NCBI GenBank assembly: GCA_015956445.1 | Contig: WIUZ02000006.1 | Location: 248,001-312,000 of the forward strand | Length of the DNA: 64,000 bases | Source: Thelephora terrestris | Lineage: Eukaryota; Basidiomycota; Agaricomycetes; Thelephorales; Thelephoraceae | Direction: 5' to 3' | In this document: piece after piece, positions 1 through 9,146 of the stretch | Numbering within the stretch: position 1 is the stretch's first letter | Layout of the letters: each line of letters starts with the position of its first letter | The notes under the pieces: model-generated | The model's database searches: none | Told to the model about the DNA's origin: nothing | The model's input: the letters and a program-made list of their open reading frames with translations, nothing else | Made by a program: the position numbers and the translations under genes

Positions 1-300
1 TGGACGGGAGACGGAAATCGACGAGACGTTTGAGCCCGGGACGGTCTTATTTTCCGAACGTTGGTTCACCTTGAACGGAGAGGGCGCTCGGAAGGGGACA
101 GCGGACCTGGGAGAGGTGTTGGGTGTCTTCCGCACAGTGATGTTGGCGCTGAGGTTTATCTTGGCTTTCGGACGAGCGACGGGTGAAGGAGAAGGTAATT
201 TACTGGGAGATGGGGGGCGACTGGAGACATTTGGGCGTGATGAGACACCGTTCACCTTGAGAGGAGAGGGTGGTCGGACATGATCCAGTCTGGTGGTTAC
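1..300 (-). CDS. Partial Ser/Pro-rich protein, cut by window edge
   Basis: One minus-strand frame stays open for about 100 codons, from a possible 3' splice site (ccacag, just right of 300) to the window edge. The translation is rich in Ser, Pro, Arg and Lys. It contains a short motif twice, RPPSPLKVN and RAPSPFKVN, about 60 residues apart, which also shows as a DNA-level repeat (near 66-90 and 250-276). A possible first exon starts at an ATG near 373, but I could not find a splice that keeps its frame. The low-complexity style resembles disordered regions of fungal cytoskeletal or regulatory proteins, but no family is recognisable. It is also possible that this is not coding. Confidence 0.4.
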
Positions 301-464
301 CTGTGGCAAAATTGGTTGAGAATCTCAGGGGAGAAAAGGCGTCGGTGACCAACTTTCGCCTTTACGGTCGTCATGAGCCGGTGTCGCAACGGATTGCGAC
401 TCCGGGATCGTCTTAAGCGGTGGTGGTGGCTGAGAGGAAGCAAGTGGGATTGTGTAATTAACGA

Positions 465-1203
465 TTACTTGGATGATCTCAACGCGGCTGCTACACTCTT
501 CTGGACGTATTTCCCAAGCATATCAACCTCCAGATTCACCTTCGACCCAACCGTTTTCTTTCCTAGCGTAATCTTTTCTTGGGTGTGTTTGATGAGCATC
601 ACCCCGAATTTCCGTTGCTCGTCGTCGACGAAGGTGAGGGTGAGACTTGCTCCGTCTAGGGCAACGTAGCCCTTGGGTACCAAGTACGGGAGCATCGCCT
701 CGTCTGCAAGCTCGAACGTCAGGCGAATAGAGTCCCCGTCCGGAACCCTGTCGATAAGAGCGACGGTCGTGTCCACATGAGCCTGGACGAAGTGGCCTCC
801 GAACCGTACGTGCGCTGCCATCGCCCTCTCAAGGTTGACTTGCTCACCGACCACCCTATCGCCTGTTGGGCAGCCAATTTCAGAATACGATTAGGCTCAG
901 ACCTTTGTTGCGTACCGAGATCGGTTTTGTCTAACGTTTCGTTCGCAAGCCAAACTGTGAACCACCCTCCTCTCTCCTCCTTGTCGAACTCGACTACCGT
1001 CAAACACGCCCCGTTTACCGCAATTGAGTCTCCGATGTGGCAATCCCCCAGGATGGGTGCAGAGTCCCCGATGGTCAATGTGCACCCTCTTTCATCCCGT
1101 TTGATATCGACGACTGTTCCCAGATGCTCGATCTGCGGCAACTCGATGAGTAGGTAGAGGCTACGATAACACACGAGAGATTATTTACCAGCCCCGTAAA
1201 CAT
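465..1203 (-). CDS. RIB5: Riboflavin synthase (alpha chain)
   Basis: This enzyme makes riboflavin from two molecules of 6,7-dimethyl-8-ribityllumazine, the last step of vitamin B2 synthesis. Three exons are read: 1189-1203, 916-1132 and 465-862, with introns of 56 and 53 bp, giving 209 residues, within the usual family length. The first exon codes only MFTGL and splices to IEHLGTV, reproducing the conserved N-terminus. The protein is two repeated lumazine-binding barrels: the first has IAVNGACLTVV, and the second has VNLERAM, GGHFVQAHVD and DGASLTLTFV. The N-terminal Phe of the MFTG motif is important for catalysis in the family. The start is fixed by homology, because the longer ORF upstream reads through the intron. 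Confidence 0.95.
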
Positions 1204-1345
1204 ATTTGCCGTAGTCAACTCTAAAATGAGTCTTGTTGACCCGTCTTGCTTGAACGCCAGGAACGCCGTTAGCACCGTCTCCGTTCCGCTTTCCCACGTT
1301 TGCTTACTTTACGCTGGTAATCATCTGCGTCATCCGTCAGCCACA

Positions 1346-1624
1346 ATGCCGACGACCCCGCCTCCTCGTCCCCAGTCGCAACCCCAATCCGTTCGCAGCA
1401 GAGGGTTATGGCAGTCTTATGCCGGTGCGTGGACGCGGAAGGGAACTCGAAGCCGAGTCTGATGATCAAAGCAAGCCCTATCTCCCCAGACGCGACTCAG
1501 GGTCTCACTCGGCATTTGCACTGTAGCCCTCGTCGGAATATTCATCTCCGACATGCTGGAGGAAAGGCTATCACCCCCTTCGCCGCAAAAATCACAGCAC
1601 GCGGAACAGGCCGAGCACCAATGA
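1346..1624 (+). CDS. 75-residue single-pass membrane microprotein
   Basis: Two exons, 1346-1424 and 1476-1624, are joined over a 51-bp intron (donor gtgcgt, branch-like ctgatga, acceptor gcaag). The start has a good context (ccacaATG). The product opens with a Pro/Gln-rich basic stretch (MPTTPPPRPQSQ), followed by WQSYAALSPQTRLR. One hydrophobic helix follows, VSLGICTVALVGIFISDMLEE, trimmed here as roughly residues 38-55, and then a short polar tail rich in Gln, Glu and His. A basic N-side flank and a single helix fit a small mitochondrial or ER membrane protein. I do not recognise a named family. Neither exon alone makes a long ORF, so gene finders could miss it. It lies 142 bp from the divergent RIB5 start. 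Confidence 0.6.
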
Positions 1625-2447
1625 TTCAACCTCGATGCACGCATTGCTTGGAACGTAGGAGGTTTCTCGTTCGGACTTCGTAATGGCTGGCTGTTTTACT
1701 CGTAATGACCTTTGTTCGCATCTCTGACACTGTTGTGAGTATCTAGTCCGACGATCCCTTTCCGTTCAAGGAGGTCAGATCTGATTGAAGCATCGTGCAT
1801 CACGCACCAAAAGACGACGAGTATCTGTCGCGTCTTCAAGCTTCACCCACCACCGCGTAAGATTTCTCGAGCGATTCCGGTGACCGTCCCCTACATGTAC
1901 CTGGCGAGAAACCAATTTTCCACGGTTTGATCCAGCCCCGAAACGACCATGGCTCCCTCCGAACTTGAGGATTGATCTCACCCGGTCCCTCAAAACATTA
2001 TCGGATGTTTCGAATGATAAGAAATACAGGGTGCCCTTTTAATGAATGAATCTCAATATCCTGTGATCATCCAGGACCAGTAGTAAAATCGGGAAATTTT
2101 AGGAAGAAGTGCCACCGCAGGGATGCTGCATAGTGGATTGGGTGGTCGTTTCCCGCCACTTCCTCCATTTATTGGTCTACCCCAGCTCGTCGTCTCAATT
2201 TTCAGGAACTGCCAGGTTAATTGTGATCTCCTTTAATTTTCCCGCTACCGATTTATTGATGCTGCCGACGCCCAGTTGGCTTCATCGATATCCTGGTCTA
2301 CGGAATCGGTAGGAAACGTTTTATGCTCAAAGGAGACAAAGCGAAGCGCCACGCGAGCACAGCCACTAAGACAGAGCATATGATACGGGCCACGAGGTTA
2401 GTTGTTCCTAACTTGGCTCTAAACCTTCACCAACTCGAGTAAGACGC
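1625..2447. other. Intergenic, no gene seen
   Basis: Only short overlapping ORFs without family motifs or credible splice-linked exons are visible. The right part presumably holds the promoter and 5' leader of the gene starting at 2448. Confidence 0.5.
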
Positions 2448-3193
2448 ATGGCTAACCTCAACATGCCGTAAGCTTGTCCATTCACTGACTGTGTTGCACC
2501 TGTTGGATCATTATTGTTTGTAGAGGTGCATGGGAAGTGGAAGACGGTACCGGGGACGATAGCCTCAGCGAAGACGAATATGGCTTTCAGATGCCCAATC
2601 ACGACGGTGGCAGTGGCCGCGAGTTCGCCTCTGGGTCGGGAGGAGAGAAAGGACCTGAAGATCCAGAGTTCCATCCCACCCCAGGAGACATCGCCTTCGT
2701 CCGGTCCATCTTCCCACTCCCTGCGGAACTTGTCACTGAGATCTTGGATCTCGCGGAATATTGGGCCTACTCGCGAGTAATCTGCTCAGACGAGGGCCGT
2801 TTCCACGACGCCAACACACGATACCTACAATCCAACCCGATTCAGGGCGGAGATTTCGAGCACCCGCTTCGCCGTCTGGTCGTCACGACGCATTCGAAGG
2901 ATCAAGGCTGGAGTTCTTACCCCGAAAATAGGGGAACCCGCGATAACAGCTGGACTTGGTTCGAGCTCACTCTGGATGATGGGGAGACGGACGATGAGAT
3001 CGTGAGGGTGGAGGTCATGAGGAATATTCACGCGGGATCAGTGCTCGAAGAGTACCGGGCTACCATCGAAGACGAAAGGATTCTGAAGCAAGCGAAGAAG
3101 GGGGATCGACTGTCTGTGTGGGTTAGGGCGATGTTTCCCGGCTGGTGCAATGAAGTGCGGTCGGCGAAGATCGAAGCGTGGGCAGCTTGTTGA
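2448..3193 (+). CDS. Conserved fungal protein with F-box-like N-region
   Basis: Exon 1 (2448-2467) codes MANLNMP and joins exon 2 (2524-3193) over a 56-bp intron with a gtaagc donor and ttgtag acceptor, giving 229 residues. The only start inside exon 2 would be a GTG, so the spliced ATG is preferred. The N-terminus is acidic and disordered. It is followed by FPLPAELVTEILDLAEYW, which resembles an F-box helix pair. Further on are TTHSKDQGWSSYPEN and SWTWFEL, a motif set I recall from uncharacterised fungal proteins. The C-terminal part (ILKQAKKGDRLSVWVRAMFPGW) reads like a compact beta-rich domain. No enzyme motif is visible. A role as a ubiquitin-ligase adaptor would be a guess based on the F-box-like segment only. 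Confidence 0.75.
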
Positions 3194-3882
3194 TCTTCGT
3201 GGCTGGGGATACAGGTTACAGTGCCCTCTGAGATCTTAGAGCTTGTCCAGAAGTTGGGGGGTTTACATGCGGATTTTACGACGTAAAGTGTATCGAGTTA
3301 GGGCCACCAAGACAACGCGCTGTTGGCTATCTTGTATACTCTGGGGTTCAGCGAGTAGAACGCCACCCTTCTGGATGACTTAAGTTGACTGACGATCACC
3401 CAGCGTCCACAAAGTTTTATCATGATGGTAAAGTACTACGTGTACCCGTATGCCTACGGCTCGTCCACGAATCGCCCAGGTTGTCGTCTCGGGCGGTTAC
3501 CTCGGGGCTGGAGCAGAAAGGTGCACTTGTGCCTGGTATGGCGCATAAACGGGGGGGATGAGAGGCAAACCAAGCATCTTCGCTCAGGCCAAGATTCCTG
3601 GCATGGGGCACGATCCATTGGAGACTAGCAGGGACGGTTCAGACGCAAGGACAAAGGAGCAAAATAGATAACAACTAGAGCCCAGACCAGCCGGCATCAA
3701 TATCTCCGTTCTGTTCTTTGGTACGAAACCCTAGACTGGAGCAGTCTCTTTTCACGGAGTCCTGTCGGTCCGAGAGAGCGTCTTATGCCGCATAACGGTG
3801 TTGCCAGTCGGCTGACGAAGGATCTTGGACGGTCGTCAATCACTTCGGGATTAATAATCCCTAACGCCCCTCTCTCAAGGGG
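3194..3882. other. Intergenic, no gene seen
   Basis: No family motif, RNA gene or splice-linked coding segment was found. The right end is the presumed promoter of the YciI-like gene. Confidence 0.5.
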
Positions 3883-4477
3883 ATGATGACGATTATCAGA
3901 TCAGCGGTCTCAAGTCCCACTCGAGCGGCCCTACGAAAGCACCCGACGAACTTTCCTTCTCTCATCCCCTTCTCTCTATCCCAACTCCAAACCTTACGAC
4001 AGATGTCCACCTCCGAACAACTCCAGAAACACCATTTCATGGTCTACGCGCCGGATAGCACCGAACCGGGAACTTTGCAACGGCGCTTGGCCCTCCGCCC
4101 AGAGCACCTCGAGAGGATAAACACCCTCCGCACGAGCGGGGTCTTGAGTGCGTGTGTCGTCGTCGCGCGGTTTTTTATGTGGACGAGTGCCAATGCTGAC
4201 GTGTTTCGTGTAACTGCGTCAGAGGTCATCGGGCCAACTCTTACACCCGAATCTGTTCTTCCCGGTGCTGAACAGAAGCTCAACGGTTCCTTGCTCATTG
4301 CGGAAGCGTCTTCGATCGAGGAGGTGAAAAAAATCGTCGAGGGCGACGTCTTTTACACCGAGAACGTTGTGAGTCTACCCCCTTGCAGATTGCGTTGGGG
4401 GATTCCCTGACTTGAGGTGATAGTGGGACAAGGAAAAGATGATCATCACACCCATGATCTTGGCTCATCCCAAGTAA
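3883..4477 (+). CDS. YciI-like (YCII-related) domain protein
   Basis: Three exons, 3883-4147, 4223-4368 and 4424-4477, give 154 residues, with introns of 75 and 55 bp. The splices restore RTSGVLKVIGPTLTPES and FYTENVWDKEKM, both typical of the YCII ferredoxin-like fold: strand KHHFMVYAPD near residue 50, helix RRLALRPEHLERI, LTPES loop, strand NGSLLIAEA, helix SIEEVKKIVEGDVFY. About 40 residues precede the domain and are basic and Ser/Thr-rich, like a mitochondrial presequence. An internal start (MSTSEQL, 4003) would give a cytosolic form. The family is related to muconolactone isomerase folds, and the substrate here is unknown. Confidence 0.88.
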
Positions 4478-4646
4478 ATCTACGCTCAAGACAAATACCG
4501 TACCCGCACGCCTCGGCGTAAACATCGAACACGACCCGTTCCAGAACCAAATGTATAGTGTGAGCGACAATTAAACAGAGAAAGAAGTAAATACAGGGCA
4601 AAAGCTATCCTTAACACAGCGGTGTACAAGAAGAGCGTCAACGGGC

Positions 4647-5684
4647 CTAGAATGTGGACATTTTGGGCGGGGACAACGTAGAAGCCGTGAATTGGTCGCC
4701 AGTCCTTCCAACACCGGGAGAAAGACTCTTCGTTCCAAGCCTCGGAGAGGCCGAGGAAGAAGCGCGGTGCGAAAGCATGCTGAGCCTCTGCAGAAACGAG
4801 GGCCTCGAGGGGCGGTTTAACTGGCCGAACTCTCCGGCCGCAAATGCGCTTCCGCCGCCAGCGCCGATGCCAGCCTTTCCTGGCCCAAGCGTGCTCCCAT
4901 TCCCATAGAATACGTCGGTGGGATACCTGATGTTGCTCAGCCTCGCCGATTCTCTGATCTCTCGAGCCCATTTTCGGTTGGGACCTCCGATCGAGGTTTC
5001 GTAGTGCTTGTCCGGTAAGAAGTCCTCGTCACCGAGAGGATCCTGATTGCGGTGCGAGTGGCGACAGAGGAAGACGTCTCTGACGAACGCGGTCCACTGT
5101 TCGTAAAACAGAACGAGGAGTATCGTGAGACCAATCAGTGTAATGACAGAGACAGAGACTCCGACAGTCTTCCACACAGAGTTAGCGGAGATAGCAGAAG
5201 CGGGGACACCGGCCGAGGTCGATGAAGGAGTGACTGCAAGTTTCAAAGAAGTCATATCTGATGCCGTGGGATAGATGGACAGTGAGAATGCGGAAGTAGC
5301 GGGTGGAGTGGGCAAAACCGCGGCAAGTTTAGTAGTAGAGGATGAAGTGTGAGTCCGTGAGGGTGTGGATGTAGAGGTCAATGAGACCGTCGACGAGGCG
5401 GAAGAACTGCCCGTAGTCAGAGATAGGCTGGCCCGGGACAGGAAATCTCCGAGGTCAGGAGAAAGGGGGCTGGTAGTCGAAGTGGAGGAATCATGAGGAA
5501 CCAAGAGGGTGGGTATAATGATGCTCGTGGGCGTTGGCAGAGTCGTTTCAGTGTCGACAAGCCCCAAGCCAGCGAGGGGCCCTTGTCGTTTCCTGTCAGG
5601 GAGACGGGAAGGATTCTGGATAACTGCAGCACAAGAGACATAGGCCGCAAGACAAGCCGCAGTTGCTAGACTAGTGAGGTGCAT
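4647..5684 (-). CDS. Single-pass membrane glycoprotein, Ser/Thr-rich ectodomain
   Basis: A single exon codes 345 residues. Residues 1-19 (MHLTSLATAACLAAYVSCA) look like a cleavable signal peptide. The next 145 or so residues are rich in Ser, Thr and Pro, as in O-glycosylated fungal surface proteins. A transmembrane helix follows near residues 170-192 (VSVSVITLIGLTILLVLFY). The cytosolic tail of about 150 residues begins with a basic Trp-containing stretch, then a Gly/Ser-rich region. This layout (signal, mucin-like ectodomain, one helix, tail) resembles fungal wall-stress sensors in general, but no WSC cysteine domain is visible, so a sensor role is only inference. It is divergent from the EF-Ts gene. 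Confidence 0.8.
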   Translation of the reverse strand: MHLTSLATAACLAAYVSCAAVIQNPSRLPDRKRQGPLAGLGLVDTETTLPTPTSIIIPTLLVPHDSSTSTTSPLSPDLGDFLSRASLSLTTGSSSASSTVSLTSTSTPSRTHTSSSTTKLAAVLPTPPATSAFSLSIYPTASDMTSLKLAVTPSSTSAGVPASAISANSVWKTVGVSVSVITLIGLTILLVLFYEQWTAFVRDVFLCRHSHRNQDPLGDEDFLPDKHYETSIGGPNRKWAREIRESARLSNIRYPTDVFYGNGSTLGPGKAGIGAGGGSAFAAGEFGQLNRPSRPSFLQRLSMLSHRASSSASPRLGTKSLSPGVGRTGDQFTASTLSPPKMSTF

Positions 5685-5932
5685 GCTGTTGTCGAGTGTG
5701 AGCGTCGTTCCTGTTCAAGTTCAAGCGCGGTTCGTGTGCAAGAGAGATCGTATCGCAACTTGCAGATTTTACCGGCACGTGGTGAAAGATCTACATTTGC
5801 ACATCAGCAACACCGGCGACAAGACCATCATCGTCCGCGGCGAACTTCTGACCCTCTCAAAAAAAAATTGATCAACTCTGTGTGGTGAGTTCATGGGACC
5901 AAGATGAGCCCGCATAAGCGCCCAAAGCGACA
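5685..5932. promoter_or_regulatory. Shared divergent promoter region
   Basis: These 248 bp separate the starts of the minus-strand glycoprotein gene and the plus-strand EF-Ts gene. An A-rich tract (about 5861-5870) is the only marked element. Both promoters must lie here or overlap the coding ends. Confidence 0.5.
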
Positions 5933-6994
5933 ATGATCTTTCTCCGATCGCCACGACACGTCCCACAGGTGTTTGGCCATGCCTTCCGTTCCTTCTCTTC
6001 CTCCTCACCCTCCTTCACAAAAGCCGACATAAAACTCGTAGCTGAGCTTCGAAAACGCACAGAAGTCTCCCTCTCCAAAGCCAAGGAAGCTCTCACAGAG
6101 ACCAATAACGACGTGGGCGCTGCTCTCGAATGGCTCGAGAAGGATCTCATCGCCAGCGGGGCAAAGAAGAAGGAAAAGGTCCAGGATAGAATCGCCAGCG
6201 AGGGGTTGATCGGCGTCAGCGTCCTCTCGAACGGCCTCTCGACGCAGAACGCTGGAAGGGGCGTCCGAGCGGCCATGGTCGAACTCAATTGCGAGACGGA
6301 CTTCGTGTCGAGGAACCGGCTCTTTGGGGAACTTTTGGACGATATCGCCCACACCGCGGCGTTCATCTCCGACTTTGACGCTTACCGTACCATCGCGGAT
6401 TCAAAAGCTTTCTTGGACGAACGCCTTCTTCCGGCGCCGCTTCTTTCCGCTCGTGACCCCTCGCGAAAGCCTACCACGGAAGTTGGAGGTGCCGTTGACG
6501 CGTTGATCGCTAAAGTCGGGGAGAAGATTTTACTAAGCAGGGCCGTGTCTATTTCCCATCCCCTCCCTCCACCGCAATCGAGCGTCGCACTTCACTTGGC
6601 TTCGTACCTCCACGGTTCTGTCACTGGGGGTCTCACATCCCAAGGCAGAATTGGAGCTCTAGCTCTCCTAGCCCTTAAATCTTCTCATCTACCTACCGTC
6701 ACGGAAAGCCCAACCTTCTCGGAGGATATCGAGAAGTTGCAGAGAGCTCTCGCTCGGCAAATTGTTGGTTTCGAGACTCTGTCGGTCAAGGGTGACGGTG
6801 AAATCGCGTTGTACAATCAGCCGTTCATGATGTTCGCCGGGTCTGACCAACCTGTCGGCACGGTCCTCGAGCAATGGGCAACGGGGAAGGGCCTGGTTGA
6901 GCCAGGAGAACAAGGATCTGGCTTAGAGGTCCTGGAGTTCGCTAAATGGTCTGTTGGGGGCGGTGGGGTAATCTCAGGCGAAAAAGTTGGATAA
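5933..6994 (+). CDS. TSF1: Mitochondrial elongation factor Ts
   Basis: EF-Ts recycles EF-Tu from GDP to GTP form during mitochondrial translation. A single uninterrupted exon codes 353 residues. The first 27 or so residues are basic and Ser-rich (RSPRHVPQVFGHAFRSFSSS), a clear mitochondrial presequence. The UBA-like N-domain follows (LVAELRKRTEVSLSKAKEAL, then DVGAALEWLEKDL), then the core with the diagnostic ELNCETDFVSRN. Later the core repeats read EALYNQPF-like (IALYNQPFMMF). The length fits fungal mitochondrial EF-Ts. Absence of introns in the coding region is unusual compared with its neighbours. Confidence 0.94.
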   Translation: MIFLRSPRHVPQVFGHAFRSFSSSSPSFTKADIKLVAELRKRTEVSLSKAKEALTETNNDVGAALEWLEKDLIASGAKKKEKVQDRIASEGLIGVSVLSNGLSTQNAGRGVRAAMVELNCETDFVSRNRLFGELLDDIAHTAAFISDFDAYRTIADSKAFLDERLLPAPLLSARDPSRKPTTEVGGAVDALIAKVGEKILLSRAVSISHPLPPPQSSVALHLASYLHGSVTGGLTSQGRIGALALLALKSSHLPTVTESPTFSEDIEKLQRALARQIVGFETLSVKGDGEIALYNQPFMMFAGSDQPVGTVLEQWATGKGLVEPGEQGSGLEVLEFAKWSVGGGGVISGEKVG

Positions 6995-7246
6995 CTATGC
7001 GAAGAGTTGGAGGACGTCTACAGTTGCTAGATTGCGTGTATGCAAGAACGTGGTAGATGTCGTTGAAAAAGTATCTAGATTTGGTTTTAATTTAGCTCTC
7101 ATAATGCATCCTCACCACTCTACAGTACATGGTACAGGGGGGACATCAGAACAGAGGTAGCAGGCATGACGCACAGCAAGTATGAGGACAACATGAGTTC
7201 ACAGTGTGATGCTTTTAAAAGCAGTTGGTGGGGATACAATGACAGC

Positions 7247-8509
7247 CTATTCCGCTTTAGTGGCCGCGACGCGTTGGATCCTCGGGAGACCGAGCTTCCA
7301 CCCAATTGCGAAGTTAGTGTGGGAATCCTTGATGGACAAAGAACTTAAACAGGCAATATATGTTAGAAGAAGACGCGCGACGGATTCGACGTTTCCTCAC
7401 AGATCTGCAAAATCAGACCTTCCAGATCAGACCCAGAAGCTTTGAGGGACTTACAAGTCGTTCCCAACATCATCAAGTACGAGCCAATTGCCTGTGCAAC
7501 TCAGTTGAGATGGAGGCGAACCTACGAACTGAATATAACGCGTACGGTTAAAGCATGCCACCATGAGTGACCTATTTATATCTCAGCGGAGAGTACCGGG
7601 AGGTATTTTGGGCAAGGAGAGGTTCGCACCTTCGAGTAAGAAAGCGACGGGCCATCCTACAGCATGTTTCCACTCGGTCAAAGCACTGCAATAGATATTA
7701 TCCAGGTTCCAAACAGCAAATCCGGTCAAGAAGGTGAGCAACCCAATCTTATACATCTTGCTCATCTTCATTTTCGCTGCAGGAGGCACGTTCTTCGAGA
7801 GGTCCGAGCGCATAAGGTACACAGTACGAAGAACAGTGAAAAACATAAGCGTCGCAAAGACGGCTTGGTGATATACGGGGTTCCGGTATATGGCACTGGA
7901 GAATCGCCGCGTCAGCGCAAACTGGGGAAGCGAATGGTTCTTTCGACGTACTATGAGATGGGGAAGAGTATGTTGAACACGATTAGGGGAATAACACCTT
8001 GACCGATATCGAGTTTGAACCCCTCCCGCGCGTCTGATAAGATGAAGAGGGAGTAGGACGCGGCCAAAACCATCGGCAACTCGTCGGCGAGTTGCGCTTC
8101 ATACAACAAGGATGCATGGAATGCAAAGCTTCCTATTCCGACAACGGCGATACTCTGCGGGTCGTCCCAAGTCCGAAATGAACCCGTCACTCGACGATCT
8201 ACGCCCAATTGATGCAAAACGAGACAGACCAAGAATCCAAGCGAATACCGATTGGGAAGCTTCTGCTGCCAAGCGACATATCCACCGTACAGTCCGAGAA
8301 AGATAGTAACCAGGTTGGAGAAGCTATTGGCCATCTCCGCGATGAAAGGTGAGAACTGATAGTTAGCCTAGAGGAAGATTAGCGTCATTTGCCTACGTCG
8401 CGAACGAGTGTAGATGATGCGGGGGAAAATAACGATGGCAGACCTCACACCAGTCTATGGTTGCTGTTACTGGACCCCATATTCCAGCATGAACACTTGA
8501 GGAAACCAT
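7247..8509 (-). CDS. Alkaline (phyto)ceramidase, eight exons
   Basis: A membrane hydrolase that splits (phyto)ceramide into long-chain base and fatty acid in the ER/Golgi, of the YPC1/YDC1/ACER type. Exons read: 8444-8509, 8230-8367, 7952-8154, 7630-7895, 7546-7571, 7455-7491, 7401-7404 and 7247-7343, totalling 278 residues with frame kept throughout. Family signatures: GPVTATIDWCE and NYQFSPFIAEMANSFSN near the N-terminus, VGIGSFAFHASLLYEAQLAD with catalytic-site His and Asp, YRNPVYHQAVFATLM, WNLDNIYC, and EGHSWWHAL with the zinc-binding His pair. The C-terminus is IKDSHTNFAIGWKLGLP. The seventh exon is only 4 nt (ATCT on the minus strand), between introns of 50 and 57 bp. Without it the C-terminus is lost. 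Two introns use the rarer gtctg donor. Confidence 0.9.
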
Positions 8510-9146
8510 TTGCTAGCTTGAAGGTAACGGGAGGAGATGTACTCAGCCACAGTTGATGGGGGAGAAAGTGTGAGCTCGACTTTGATGGTTCTCGAGGCAC
8601 GACTGCCGATCACTGCCATTACTCAGCCACAGCGGGGAAAAATCACGTGGTGCACGCGTAAATACCTGGATGTCCCGATATTCATTCTGGTGGTGTGCAT
8701 CATGTATTGAGCGAGGATACGTGGTGCCATGACATCGTTTGAACCGGCTTTGCCCTCGATCCGACTCCGACGTCGACGGGTCTTAGATCACATCCGGATT
8801 CCGAACTTCCATCCCCAACTCCGACCTGGGTCCCCAGCCCTCAGGACAGTTTTTTTGTTTACACCGTGACATGCATAAACATTGAAACAAAGGTTTTTGA
8901 GCCCGAGGCCCTCTCAACTGAGCGCTCTCCGTCCCACGGCACCATCCTTCGGCACCCGGGTTTGATCTCCGTCCGATTTTGAATTCAAAGGTGTCACAAA
9001 ACTCTGTTCTGTTTTTCCAAAAACACGTCGATCGTTTTGCAACTCGCTGTAACCCAAAACTGCCATGTTTCCGCTAGCGCAGACTGAGCGTATAAGTCGC
9101 GGACTCCTACGCAAAATGCTCACTCTACCATCTACCCACCTACACT
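8510..9146. other. Divergent intergenic region, no gene seen
   Basis: Promoters of the ceramidase (leftward) and the kinase (rightward) must lie here. A 69-codon minus ORF at 8914-9123 has no family features and is not supported. Confidence 0.5.

Noticed and set aside
4148-4222. Apparent insertion (RFFMWTSANADVFRV) in the YciI-like protein
   Set aside because: It reads through a 75-bp intron. The spliced form matches the family without it.
5872-6366. 164-codon minus ORF
   Set aside because: Exact antisense shadow of the EF-Ts gene.
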